From: G965237725 sp965237725 | GTDB lineage: Bacteria > Pseudomonadota > Gammaproteobacteria > Arenicellales > Poriferihabitantaceae | Direction of reading: 5' to 3' | NCBI GenBank assembly: GCA_965237725.1 | Contig: OZ250151.1 | Coordinates: 558,001 to 622,000, forward strand | Length of the DNA: 64,000 nucleotides | Part shown: in pieces, positions 1-8,566 of the stretch | Numbering within the stretch: the first letter of the stretch is position 1 | Layout: each line of letters opens with the position of its first letter | Made by a program: the position numbers and the translations under genes | Notes under the pieces: generated by a model | What the model saw: the letters and a program-made list of their open reading frames with translations, nothing else | What the model was told of the DNA's origin: nothing | Databases searched by the model: none

Positions 1-1726
1 TCATGACAAACAAATTATCCGAATCTTCATCCTGGAATAAACATTCCTTTAATGTATTTTGCCCTGCTACATAACCCGTCAGCCCCTTCGTATTGTCAAT
101 ATTCGCAATTTTTGCAATTCTTGGCTTTCTAAAATCAGCATCAATCAGTAAAGTTTTTCCCAACTTACTAAAAGCCAATGACAAATTAGTTGCACAGGTG
201 GTTTTTCCTTCTTTAGGAAGTGCTGAGGTAATTAATATTACTTTAGGCGGATTATCTACATTCGAATATATGACTCCGGTCCGAACATGATTGACCACTT
301 CAGCGAAATTTGATTTAGCATTTCGATGGTAATGGCGTTCGGGAATTATTCTTTCTATTTTTTTCCTTATTTTGCCTGTTTCCAGTAATGGCAGTACCCC
401 GAGAACAGGAAGCTGGAGACGTTCCTCCACATCGGATTGGTTTTTATAGGTTCGATCCATGATCTCTCGACCAATCAGAATGATCAATGCAATCAGAAGC
501 CCTACGATTGCGCCTTTGATTGTCTGCTGCTTGATGTCCGGAGAAAAAGGAACCGATGGAATTCCTGCCCGGTCAAGGATCATGGTGTTACTGGAGACGG
601 CATTAAGACCAAGCTCCACCTCATTAAACCGAAAAAGAAACAATTCATACAGTTCGCGATTTGAGTTAATTGCACGTTCCAGTTTGCCTAGTTCAAATTC
701 ACCCTCGTTCGAACTCAAGTCTGCACTGGATTCGCTACCGAAAAGACTGCGCGCCGTATTCAGTTCCTTCTTGGCTTCAATTAATGTGGGGTGTTTCGCA
801 CCATAGCGCTTGGATAACGCCACGTAGTTCTGCTCCGCCTCAAACAATCGAGAATTGGCCCCACCTACCCTGACGCTAGACAAAGATTTTACTGTGCCCA
901 AATCCAGAAGTTTTTCTCTGACTTGAAACTCACTCAATGCATTTTCTGCGTCGCTCAGCCTTTCTCTGGATGCTTCAATTTTATCCGCCAACCACTGTCC
1001 CGTTCTCTCGGTTTGAGAAACGCGATTTTCTAACAAATAGCTGATATACGATTCTGCTACCGTATTTGACACCACCGCAGCGACCATTGGGTCGTTTGAA
1101 ACAGTACGGAGGTTTAATAATTGATTGGTAATTCCAAAACTAATCGAAATTTTGGACTGTATATTTTTTGCAATTTGCTTGATTGAATATTTTTTTGTTG
1201 GCGTGCCTTGAGAAAGTTGAACTGATTGATCAAAGGCTTCGTTCTTTGATTCTGCAAGCCCAACAAATGACACAATATTTGACTTAATTTCGTTTAAATA
1301 ATTCGTGGTCCAGTGCGCTGCGGGCCGATAAAACAATTTCTCCACAATTTGTGGGCTTAAGGATCTTGCCGCGTGTTCAAGAACAACGTTGCTTTTCATA
1401 ACCGCACGTTGGGTTTCATAAAAGGCTTGGGGAATATAATATCGGTAGATATTACTTAGATACTGGGATGAATCAGAACTTTCTGGCTCTACAACAATAT
1501 TTACACTGGATCGATATAGGGAAATTTTGTTGCTGGCGATAAAATATCCACCAATAGCGCCGAGAACTATAAATACCAAAATTAGGTATTTGTAACGCTG
1601 AAGTATCTTAAAAATTCTTTCGATTTCAAAAACATCCGTTTTTTTCTCCGAATCTCCAAAAAACTGACGTTCCAATGCAACGATATTGGATTCCGGATAA
1701 TTAACTATAGCGGATTTATTTTCCAT
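1..1726 (-). CDS. Wzc-like exopolysaccharide transport protein / BY-type tyrosine kinase (partial, C-terminus off the window)
   Basis: The frame is open from an ATG at 1724-1726 to the window edge, giving about 575 residues without the C-terminus. Seen: an N-terminal membrane segment near residues 40-60, a long periplasmic-type region rich in predicted helix, and a second hydrophobic segment near residue 410. A P-loop ATPase domain follows, with Walker A SALPKEGKTT near residue 495 and Walker A' LLIDADFRKP shortly after. This order (Wzz domain then cytoplasmic CpsD/CapB-like kinase) is that of Wzc/BY-kinases, inner-membrane proteins that control polysaccharide chain length and export through cycles of tyrosine phosphorylation. 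The Tyr-rich tail that would be autophosphorylated lies outside the window. The Wza-like gene immediately upstream on the same strand supports the role. The family call is firm; the polysaccharide is unknown. Confidence 0.9.
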   Translation of the reverse strand, partial: MENKSAIVNYPESNIVALERQFFGDSEKKTDVFEIERIFKILQRYKYLILVFIVLGAIGGYFIASNKISLYRSSVNIVVEPESSDSSQYLSNIYRYYIPQAFYETQRAVMKSNVVLEHAARSLSPQIVEKLFYRPAAHWTTNYLNEIKSNIVSFVGLAESKNEAFDQSVQLSQGTPTKKYSIKQIAKNIQSKISISFGITNQLLNLRTVSNDPMVAAVVSNTVAESYISYLLENRVSQTERTGQWLADKIEASRERLSDAENALSEFQVREKLLDLGTVKSLSSVRVGGANSRLFEAEQNYVALSKRYGAKHPTLIEAKKELNTARSLFGSESSADLSSNEGEFELGKLERAINSNRELYELFLFRFNEVELGLNAVSSNTMILDRAGIPSVPFSPDIKQQTIKGAIVGLLIALIILIGREIMDRTYKNQSDVEERLQLPVLGVLPLLETGKIRKKIERIIPERHYHRNAKSNFAEVVNHVRTGVIYSNVDNPPKVILITSALPKEGKTTCATNLSLAFSKLGKTLLIDADFRKPRIAKIANIDNTKGLTGYVAGQNTLKECLFQDEDSDNLFVM

Positions 1727-1848
1727 CAACTGAATTTAGCAATTAAATCTCAAAATGTTTTTAATCATACCTTAACCAAAGTACCCATAGCATTTCATAT
1801 CACAACGAATTACGGTTGTATTATCAATCTAGCTAGCATTGCCAACAA

Positions 1849-2661
1849 CTAAAACCAACTCGCGCCTATCGTAATGACATCCCCGGGTAACACAGGATAG
1901 TCCAGGGGTACTTTCTTTTTCTTTACAGCAGGAGTACCTCTGGATACACTAATTTTTCTTTTCGAAGCCCGATTTCCAAATCCACCGGCAATTATGATGG
2001 CTTTTTCAACTGACAACCCTGTCAAATACTCATATCTTCCCGGCCGCCCCACTTCACCATACAAATAAATGTATTCTTTGGCTTCCACTAGCTCTTTCGC
2101 CAACCTGCCAATTGTTAAAATATCACCAGGCTGAACTTTGAAATCAAGTTGGATTTTCTGTTCTACGGGGTCTCCTGTAGCACTTTCTCTGAGAAGAGTA
2201 ATTGATTCACGATCCGCGTCAGTTGCAAATCCACCTGAAACTTCAATTAGTTTTTCCGCGTCCATGGTTACAAAATACGACTTCTGTCCGGGGCTTTTTA
2301 TAGCACCACCAATATAAATTGGTCGATATGAGGTAATAATTACAGTAACCTGGGGATCCAGCAGAAATCCCTGAGTTAGTTGGGTGGCTATAATTGACGC
2401 TAGTTCAATTTCTGTGTAACCCTTGGCTTTGATCTTACCCAGAAAGGGGTAGTTTATGACACCATTGCTGGGTATTGGAATATTCGCCAACGACAGCTCT
2501 GACTCCCCATATACTTTGATATCTATGGCATCACCAGAGGAAATTCTATACTCATTGTGTTGAATCTCGTCCTGTGCGGTCACCGTATGCATGCACATCA
2601 ATACCAGGGCCACTATATAGCCCATAATTCTGGTATTTGCGGCGAAAGCGATAAAACTCAT
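1849..2661 (-). CDS. Wza-like polysaccharide export protein (Poly_export + SLBB)
   Basis: 270 residues. A hydrophobic N-terminus ends near TVTAQDE at about residue 30, consistent with a signal peptide; I see no convincing lipobox, although a Cys lies within the hydrophobic stretch. Residues about 35-115 match the polysaccharide export domain (YRISSGDAIDIKVYGE and a following VNYPFLG-like stretch). Two SLBB-type segments follow, one around IYIGGAIKSPGQ and one around IYLYGEVGRPGRYEY with ITGG/IAGG-like turns. The family forms the outer-membrane or periplasmic channel that receives polymer from a Wzc partner. It lies 122 bp upstream of the kinase gene on the same strand and probably shares its transcript. 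It is shorter than E. coli Wza (about 379 residues), as is common for the two-SLBB type. Confidence 0.88.
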   Translation of the reverse strand: MSFIAFAANTRIMGYIVALVLMCMHTVTAQDEIQHNEYRISSGDAIDIKVYGESELSLANIPIPSNGVINYPFLGKIKAKGYTEIELASIIATQLTQGFLLDPQVTVIITSYRPIYIGGAIKSPGQKSYFVTMDAEKLIEVSGGFATDADRESITLLRESATGDPVEQKIQLDFKVQPGDILTIGRLAKELVEAKEYIYLYGEVGRPGRYEYLTGLSVEKAIIIAGGFGNRASKRKISVSRGTPAVKKKKVPLDYPVLPGDVITIGASWF

Positions 2662-2833
2662 ATACCTATGTGATTCTTTAATTGGCTATTAAACCGCATA
2701 TAGTAACAATAAAAATCGAATTGAAAAATGTCGTATTGTGCGCTCGGACACGCTCGGCATTCCATCCAAGTCGATATGTAATGGCGAAATCAGAATGAAT
2801 TTTTATTATTAAAAATCTCGCCAACAAACTGCT

Positions 2834-4372
2834 TTATTCAGAAACTCCCTGACCTACGTCGTCACTAGTATGTGCTCTGCCAAACTTATATTTTCTACTC
2901 GCATGAAAATCAAGGGTTATCCCCAGGGAATCAAATTTATATTCTGCCGCTGGGTCTGTCGACGTTCTCTCAGATTCTTTCCAGTTAACCCCAACAGTTA
3001 ACCAGCGGAACGCACTATAAAATGCGCCGATACCAAAATCGGTTATTTCATCCTGCCTTACCCCAACCAAATCGTCTTCGATAAGGTTATAAAATAAATC
3101 ACCTCGAAAACGATCAGTAAAACTGTGGGCCAGATTAAACCCGACCAATTCAGAATCTATGAATGGTGCCTGAAATTCCGTCGTTTCTTCTGTAGTTCTT
3201 GATCCATATACGGCAAACGTCGTATTGCTGGAAATTGCCCAATTGAGTTTAGCGGTGTAAGTTGTGTCATCGAAGTCTACAAAGGTAGGATCTGACAAAT
3301 CTTTTTCTAGTTTACCTATTTCAAACAAGAATGACGTATTGTAGGTTGGATCCCAGCCTAAACCGATAGTATTTTTGGTTTCTTCACTGTCGAATCCGTT
3401 TTGAATGGGTGCAAGATAATCAATATCAGTGACTTGGGACCTTATAAATAACGATGTACGTGGACCGACATTCCAGTACAAGCCAATTCCGACCGTAGCG
3501 TCTTCTCTATCGCGATGATCTTGATTGTTGTTGGTGAAATCGATGTCTCGCTTTTCTGCATCCAGAGACAATTGAAATGTATTGGATCTCCGACCAATAG
3601 TCAGTCTGCCGCCATAAGTGTTCCGTTCATATTCATCGTTCTCAGATGTTGGCTCAAGTATTCTGGTTGCTGTTGCTCCCCTTGGGTCGTTACTTTCGGC
3701 CCTGCTGGCATAAAGATCAGCCTGGATAATTTCGGAGATATCGAGATTCACCGCAGCCCGATATAAACGTGAGGTGCTGTCCAAATTGGAAAAATCATCA
3801 AAACTATCAACAGCTGTGGAAACGCTCAATTCGTAAGGATGTCGATTATTGATTGCACCACGATAAGCGAGTTCAGGAATAATCGAGATTACAAAATCTG
3901 ATTGATTTGTCGCCGGTTCACCTGATTCCTTTCTCGGATTTGAATGGGTCGAAATTCCAATGGTTAAGCTTGGGAAGAATCCGGTGTTCGAATCTTCTTT
4001 AACACCTCTCGGCCGACTTAGCGCCGCCTGGGTATTTTGACCGATCGGTGACCCACTTTGTAACGTCGCATCAACTGCAACCGGCGCGGCGCTTCTGGGC
4101 AGTGAATAGTGATCGACCAAGCCATCATCTTCAGTATATTCAATTTCGTCCTCAGCATTATCAAGTTCGTCAATTGCTTCACTCGACACTTCATCCTCTT
4201 CAGACTGAGCAACAATCGTTGCCGAACTGGAAGCGGCACCCTGTTCTGTGCCGCTGTTTTCAAGCAACACTGAAAAATCTTCTACAAAGTTCTCTTGTTG
4301 CGCAGCGTAAACAACCCCTGATAACACCAGAAGAACTAAAACACCGCCGAGTTTTTGAATAAAGTTACACAC
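2834..4372 (-). CDS. Outer-membrane beta-barrel protein of an exopolysaccharide locus
   Basis: 512 residues from a GTG at 4370-4372. The N-terminus has a hydrophobic signal-like segment (LVLLVLSGVVYAAQQ), then an acidic, low-complexity stretch at about residues 30-120 rich in E, D and S. From about residue 130 to the end the sequence alternates polar and aromatic/hydrophobic residues in strand-length runs (LTIGISTHSNP, LYWNVGPRTSLFIRSQVTD, FGIGAFYSAFRWLTVGVNW), typical of a transmembrane beta-barrel. Proteins of this build (putative beta-barrel porin 2, VpsM/EpsL-like) are often encoded in polysaccharide export loci and are inferred to help pass polymer through the outer membrane. It sits between the Wza-like gene and the proline-tailed gene, all on one strand. 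The barrel class is well supported; the specific role is inferred from context. Confidence 0.75.
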   Translation of the reverse strand: MCNFIQKLGGVLVLLVLSGVVYAAQQENFVEDFSVLLENSGTEQGAASSSATIVAQSEEDEVSSEAIDELDNAEDEIEYTEDDGLVDHYSLPRSAAPVAVDATLQSGSPIGQNTQAALSRPRGVKEDSNTGFFPSLTIGISTHSNPRKESGEPATNQSDFVISIIPELAYRGAINNRHPYELSVSTAVDSFDDFSNLDSTSRLYRAAVNLDISEIIQADLYASRAESNDPRGATATRILEPTSENDEYERNTYGGRLTIGRRSNTFQLSLDAEKRDIDFTNNNQDHRDREDATVGIGLYWNVGPRTSLFIRSQVTDIDYLAPIQNGFDSEETKNTIGLGWDPTYNTSFLFEIGKLEKDLSDPTFVDFDDTTYTAKLNWAISSNTTFAVYGSRTTEETTEFQAPFIDSELVGFNLAHSFTDRFRGDLFYNLIEDDLVGVRQDEITDFGIGAFYSAFRWLTVGVNWKESERTSTDPAAEYKFDSLGITLDFHASRKYKFGRAHTSDDVGQGVSE

Positions 4373-4417
4373 AGTAGCAATATTGATTATTTCTTTATCT
4401 TAATTAAATTATTGGCC

Positions 4418-5749
4418 TTACAGGATCTCCGAAGCTTTGGGTGGAGGCGGCGGTGGTGGTGGCGGTGGTGGCGGCGGCGGTGGTGGTGGTGGTGGCGGTG
4501 GTGGCGGTGGTCCCCCAGGGTTGCCAGGAATTTTAGGGCTGGTTGTATGCTCACCACGAATTAACCGAATGCACTGAGAATTCACCTTGTCTTCACGGCT
4601 GGGCTCATAGAAAAACACAACTGGCATTTCCAGCTTTTCCAGAAAGTTTGCAACTGCAACTCGTTCTTTGGAAATGTAAAGATCTAAATCACCTTTGCCC
4701 GCTTCCATTTTAATAATAATAGGAAAGGTAAACCCATTAGTCTGGATATCTGCAACAATTGCATCCCAAAGCTCTTCATCAATATCTTCTTCTTCGGGTA
4801 TTGCAAACAAGTCGTAAAGGTCTTCTACCATCATCATGGTGTGAAAGTCGCCTGACTTCAAGTTGGGCACGGGGCTAACCCGGGTACTGTCGGACTTGAA
4901 TAAATCAATCACCTCCATACCAACGTTATCACTTTCAATTCCACCAATAGGTAAAATATTATCGATGTAGTAGTGGAAAATAACCGGCAAGGTTTCTTTG
5001 CCCTGGGCGATAGCTTCTAAAACTTTTCCAAGATTTCCATCAACAGAAACAACTTCCTCTTCCTTATAGATAGAGACATAAACCGCCTCTTGATTCGGAT
5101 GATTTCTGACTGGAAGAATTTCATACCAGTGAGACGATTCCTTTATAATTTCAGCAAGTTCCGCTACAGAAAAATCACCATGACTTTGATTCTCACGCAA
5201 TCTGGCGAGCTGAACACCATCTTCAAAATAAATTCGTGCGACTTCTTCGATGGTAACATCGACCAGGTCTTCAAAAGCAACTGTTCGCCATTCTGTATTC
5301 GGCTGAAAATTGCCACCACATGCTGATCTGGGCAAGGGGCCTCTAAGAAAATACTCGCCGAGGTATCTGAATTCGGCTTCGCGTTGGGGATCGGATTCTG
5401 CAGCGGCATCAACAATTGAAAAGATAGAATGTCCTTCGGCAATCTGATCATAAAAGATTGCATCCGGCATATAACCCTGTTTCAGTAGCGCATCTACTTC
5501 CTCGTATAAATCATTGTCCCGCTCTTGTTCCTCCTCCTGAGCAAATGTCGTATTTGACAGAGATAACGTAAGCGCCAACACACTGCCCAATAGTATCTGA
5601 CATAACTGGCGGGTAAACTGGGCGCGTGACAAACCCCTTTGTTTGAATTCAGAAACAAATTCGCTGTAATAATAATTCATACTTGCCATAAAGCCTTTAC
5701 ATCCACTAAAAATCGCTCGAGCAAGTTGTGCTAGCGTATGAAATTGCAT
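4418..5749 (-). CDS. Secreted protein of unknown function with a C-terminal run of 24 prolines
   Basis: I do not recognise this family. The start at ATG 5747-5749 is chosen because GGGGGAAA lies just upstream; a TTG at 5773 and ATGs at 5689 and 5680 are alternatives. With this start the protein has 443 residues. A hydrophobic stretch (ILLGSVLALTLSLSNTTFAQ) near residues 50-70 looks like a signal peptide preceded by a long basic N-region. The mature part is acidic, with no cysteine-rich or catalytic motif I can name. The last 35 or so residues are PGNPGG, 24 consecutive prolines (codons at 4439-4510) and KASEIL. The gene precedes the beta-barrel, Wza-like and Wzc-like genes on the same strand with small gaps, so it is probably part of the export operon. 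A proline run of this length would need EF-P for translation and would form a stiff polyproline II rod. Confidence 0.7.
   Translation of the reverse strand: MQFHTLAQLARAIFSGCKGFMASMNYYYSEFVSEFKQRGLSRAQFTRQLCQILLGSVLALTLSLSNTTFAQEEEQERDNDLYEEVDALLKQGYMPDAIFYDQIAEGHSIFSIVDAAAESDPQREAEFRYLGEYFLRGPLPRSACGGNFQPNTEWRTVAFEDLVDVTIEEVARIYFEDGVQLARLRENQSHGDFSVAELAEIIKESSHWYEILPVRNHPNQEAVYVSIYKEEEVVSVDGNLGKVLEAIAQGKETLPVIFHYYIDNILPIGGIESDNVGMEVIDLFKSDSTRVSPVPNLKSGDFHTMMMVEDLYDLFAIPEEEDIDEELWDAIVADIQTNGFTFPIIIKMEAGKGDLDLYISKERVAVANFLEKLEMPVVFFYEPSREDKVNSQCIRLIRGEHTTSPKIPGNPGGPPPPPPPPPPPPPPPPPPPPPPPPKASEIL
4439..4510 (-). repeat. Proline-codon microsatellite (24 CCN codons)
   Basis: On the plus strand this 72 bp stretch consists only of NGG-type triplets (mostly tgg and cgg). 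It is read on the minus strand as 24 proline codons in the 3' end of the secreted-protein gene. The tract is nearly pure in C on the coding strand, so replication slippage could change the proline number in steps of three bases without breaking the frame. Confidence 0.9.
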
Positions 5750-6189
5750 TTGGTTTCCCCCGAGTAAATGCAACTAAGTCAGAATAAGAAAATATATCAG
5801 AACAGGGAAAGATTAAATATCTTTCTTTTTTATTATCGAAACTTGCCGTATCCCACTAATACATTAACTCCACACTTTTTCACAACCTTCACCAAGTCCA
5901 ACAATACCTATTTTATTACAATAATTCAATAGTTTATGTAAATTATTGTTTTTATATCATTAAACTCCGGAAAATAAGTTGCCAGGGCAGAAAATCTTAC
6001 TATCAAGATATATAAATCTCTAAAAATTTAAAGATTTCACCGCAATCTACTGATACGTCAAATGTACTCCTGGATATTCAAAATTTTGTAAAATTTCATC
6101 AAAATCCAGCCAATTAAAATCCCTGGATCGAGGATTATTTTATAAACTAATCTTATATTCGTGATTTTTTTAACAGATTATTGCACAGA
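5750..6189. other. Gene-free AT-rich interval between serS and the EPS export genes
   Basis: About 440 bp with no convincing open frame on either strand. It is very AT-rich and holds several A/T runs. It must contain the serS 3' untranslated region and the promoter region for the minus-strand export operon. I could not assign a clear -35/-10 pair, sigma-54 site or terminator. Confidence 0.6.
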
Positions 6190-7473
6190 TTATTGCGGTG
6201 GGCGGATGTGCTCTACACCACCCATATAGGGTTGTAAAACTGCCGGGACAGAAATACTGCCATCTTTATTTTGGTAATTTTCCATGACTGCGACCAGTGC
6301 CCGCCCAACGGCAACTCCGGAGCCATTCAAGGTATGAACCAGCTCCGGTTTCCCTGTTTCCGGATTACGCCACCTTGCCTTCATCCGGCGTGCCTGAAAG
6401 GTTTCAACATTACTACACGATGAAATTTCACGATACTGGCTCTGGCTTGGAATCCATACTTCAATATCAAAGGTTTTTGCCGCCGCAAATCCCATATCAC
6501 CCGTACACAGGGTTATAACTCGATAAGGTAATTTGAGTTGCTGTAAAACCGATTCAGCATGACCGACCATGGCGTCAAGGGATTCATAAGAAGTCTTGGG
6601 TTCGACAATATGGACCATCTCGACCTTCTCGAACTGGTGTTGCCGAATCATCCCTCTAGTATCTCTGCCATAAGATCCTGCTTCACGACGAAAACAGGGA
6701 GTGTGTGCTACCAGGTGCATGGGCAGATTATCCAGATCAAGAATCTGATCCGCTGCGAGATTGGTTAACGGAACTTCCGCAGTAGGAATCAGATAAAATG
6801 GATTTTCGTCTGCTGTAGAAAACTGATCATCTTCAAATTTGGGTAGCTGCCCCGTGCCGTACAAGGTCTGGGAATTTACCAGCAGTGGCACATTAACCTC
6901 TGTGTAACCATGGTCAGTCACATGCAAATTAATCATGAACTGGGCCAGTGCCCGGTGGAGTCGAGCCAACTGACCCTGCAACAAAACAAACCTGGATCCA
7001 GAAAGCCTGCTGGCAGTTTCAAAATCCATACCACCAAGCCCTTCCCCAAGATCGACATGGTCCTTAACATCGAATTCGAATTTTACTGGCGTCCCCCAGC
7101 GTCTGACCTCAACATTGTCTTCTTCATCTTTCCCCACCGGTACGCTTTTATGGGCAATATTGGGAATTTCGCTGTGTAACACATTTAGTGTTTGTTGAAC
7201 GACGTTGAGTTCAGCCTGGCTGGCTTTTAACTGGTCACCAAGACTCGCAACCGAATCCATGATCTCCTGCACATCTTCACCTTTTGATTTCGCTATTCCA
7301 ATTAGTTTTGACTTTTTATTTCGTTCAGCCTGTAATGATTCAGTCTGGTTTTGTAGATCCCGGCGATCATTTTCCAGTTTTTGATATCGGTCGACATCCA
7401 ACACATAACCCCGAACAAGCAATTGTTTGGCTACAGTTTTGATATCCTGTTTTAAATTTTGAGGATCCAGCAT
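6190..7473 (-). CDS. serS: Seryl-tRNA synthetase
   Basis: 427 residues, the normal length for bacterial SerRS. It charges tRNA-Ser (and tRNA-Sec) with serine in the cytoplasm. Residues about 1-110 form the N-terminal tRNA-binding coiled-coil arm, with long heptad-like runs of K, E, L and Q. The class II core follows: motif 2 is seen at FRREAGSYGRDTRG followed by IRQHQFEKVEM, and motif 3 at NGSGVAVGRALVAVMENYQ. The ATG at 7471-7473 begins MLDPQNLKQD, which matches the family N-terminus. It lies 19 bp downstream of the crcB reading frame on the same strand, as the last gene of an ftsK-lolA-crcB-serS run. Confidence 0.97.
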   Translation of the reverse strand: MLDPQNLKQDIKTVAKQLLVRGYVLDVDRYQKLENDRRDLQNQTESLQAERNKKSKLIGIAKSKGEDVQEIMDSVASLGDQLKASQAELNVVQQTLNVLHSEIPNIAHKSVPVGKDEEDNVEVRRWGTPVKFEFDVKDHVDLGEGLGGMDFETASRLSGSRFVLLQGQLARLHRALAQFMINLHVTDHGYTEVNVPLLVNSQTLYGTGQLPKFEDDQFSTADENPFYLIPTAEVPLTNLAADQILDLDNLPMHLVAHTPCFRREAGSYGRDTRGMIRQHQFEKVEMVHIVEPKTSYESLDAMVGHAESVLQQLKLPYRVITLCTGDMGFAAAKTFDIEVWIPSQSQYREISSCSNVETFQARRMKARWRNPETGKPELVHTLNGSGVAVGRALVAVMENYQNKDGSISVPAVLQPYMGGVEHIRPPQ

Positions 7474-7492
7474 GGTTAATAATTGTTTGGTA

Positions 7493-7875
7493 TCAGGTTG
7501 AGGTTAGCCAGCGACCGAATTCTATCCCGGCAAACGCTGATGCAATACAAAATAAGACACTACCTATTATATTCAAGAATGCTTTTCCCCAAAACCCGGA
7601 CTCGAGAAGATGCAAGGTTTCAAATGAGAATGCAGAAAACGTGGTAAAACCTCCGAGCAGTCCAATAATTAAGAATCCGCGCAAAATTTCACTACTGTGA
7701 AACCGTTGTTGGATAACAATAAACCGATTAAAAATGAACCGAAGACGTTTACTGCCATGGTTCCAAGGGGAAAGCCATGATGGAACTGGGTAAAGCGATT
7801 CTGAATAGACGACACCATCAAATACCGGATCACCGATCCCAGTGCACCACCCAATGCGATGACTAAAATATTCAT
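7493..7875 (-). pseudogene. crcB: crcB fluoride channel gene with a single-base frameshift
   Basis: CrcB/Fluc proteins are small dimeric membrane channels that export fluoride. The N-terminal half is in one frame from ATG 7873-7875 (GGALGSVIRYLM, then FPLGTMAVNVFGSFLIGLLL). The C-terminal half (GFLIIGLLGGFTTFSAFS, then a fourth membrane segment) is in another frame that closes at 7493. The join falls near 7683-7690. Adding one A to the coding-strand run gtgaaattttg gives the continuous reading TVVKILRGFLIIG, which matches the family, and a total of about 127 residues, the E. coli CrcB length. The conserved GGFTTFS motif is intact. Either the gene is broken in this strain or the sequence has a one-base error in a short A/T run. 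The longer open frame ending at 7942 is not a separate gene: its N-terminal half is an out-of-frame reading of crcB. Confidence 0.85.
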
Positions 7876-7913
7876 AAATGAAACACCTTGAATATTTAAT
7901 CCCGATCCATTTT

Positions 7914-8552
7914 TTATTCTTCGGTATTTTCGATAATATCAACGCCTTCTGGCGGGATAAAATCGAACGTGGACATTGGTACTTCGACGTTTTCTTTTAA
8001 ATCCACAAAACTGATACGGGTACGCTGATCCAGATTGTCCAGCAACTCAAGTAATCTTATGCGATTGTCTTCGAAGCCGATTCGAATTTCCCGAAATCCA
8101 GAATCTTCATCTTTCGGAATCAAATTAACCCAATCGAATCGACCCTGGGTACCAATATCCTCGATAAAATAGTTTTCTTCCAGATTACCCGAACCTGCCA
8201 AAAGAATCGCAGGAGATTTTCCCAAAGCCTGATCCTGCTTCCTTACTGTCACCTGCTCAAGCTCAATATCATAAACCCATAAATTTTGCCCATCGCCGAC
8301 TATTTCCTGAGCATCAGGGGGTTCGTAATTCCAGCGAAACAGCCCCGGCCGCTTTATCCATAACTTCCCCTGACCATCGTCAATTTCAACCAGAGACTCA
8401 TCAAGAACAATTTGCCCAAATCTGGCTTCAAAGGATTGAATCTCGTTAAAGAAATAGTTTAGGGAGTCAAGTCCAGGGCTGGCTCTAAGTACTGTTGTGG
8501 AAAAAATGCACAACATCAATCCACAAACCCTAAATAATTTTCTGTTTTTCAT
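7914..8552 (-). CDS. lolA: Outer-membrane lipoprotein carrier protein LolA
   Basis: 212 residues. The N-terminus MKNRKLFRVCGLMLCIFSTT is a Sec signal peptide, probably cleaved near LRASPG. The mature protein has the LolA pattern: FEARFGQIVLDES, then GKLWIKRPGLFRWNYEPPD, then IVGDGQNLWVYDIELEQVTV. LolA takes lipoproteins from the LolCDE transporter and carries them across the periplasm to LolB. The gene starts 14 bp after the end of ftsK on the same strand, the usual gammaproteobacterial neighbour, so the two are probably co-transcribed. In many relatives rarA follows lolA; here crcB follows directly. Confidence 0.95.
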   Translation of the reverse strand: MKNRKLFRVCGLMLCIFSTTVLRASPGLDSLNYFFNEIQSFEARFGQIVLDESLVEIDDGQGKLWIKRPGLFRWNYEPPDAQEIVGDGQNLWVYDIELEQVTVRKQDQALGKSPAILLAGSGNLEENYFIEDIGTQGRFDWVNLIPKDEDSGFREIRIGFEDNRIRLLELLDNLDQRTRISFVDLKENVEVPMSTFDFIPPEGVDIIENTEE

Positions 8553-8566
8553 AACAACTAATTTAA

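Noticed and set aside
4355..4564. A 69-codon plus-strand frame rich in Trp, Arg and Gly.
   Set aside because: It is the complement of the proline-codon repeat.
7493..7942. A 149-residue minus-strand frame as an independent gene.
   Set aside because: Its first half is an out-of-frame reading of crcB; only its second half is CrcB sequence, so the frameshift explanation is better.
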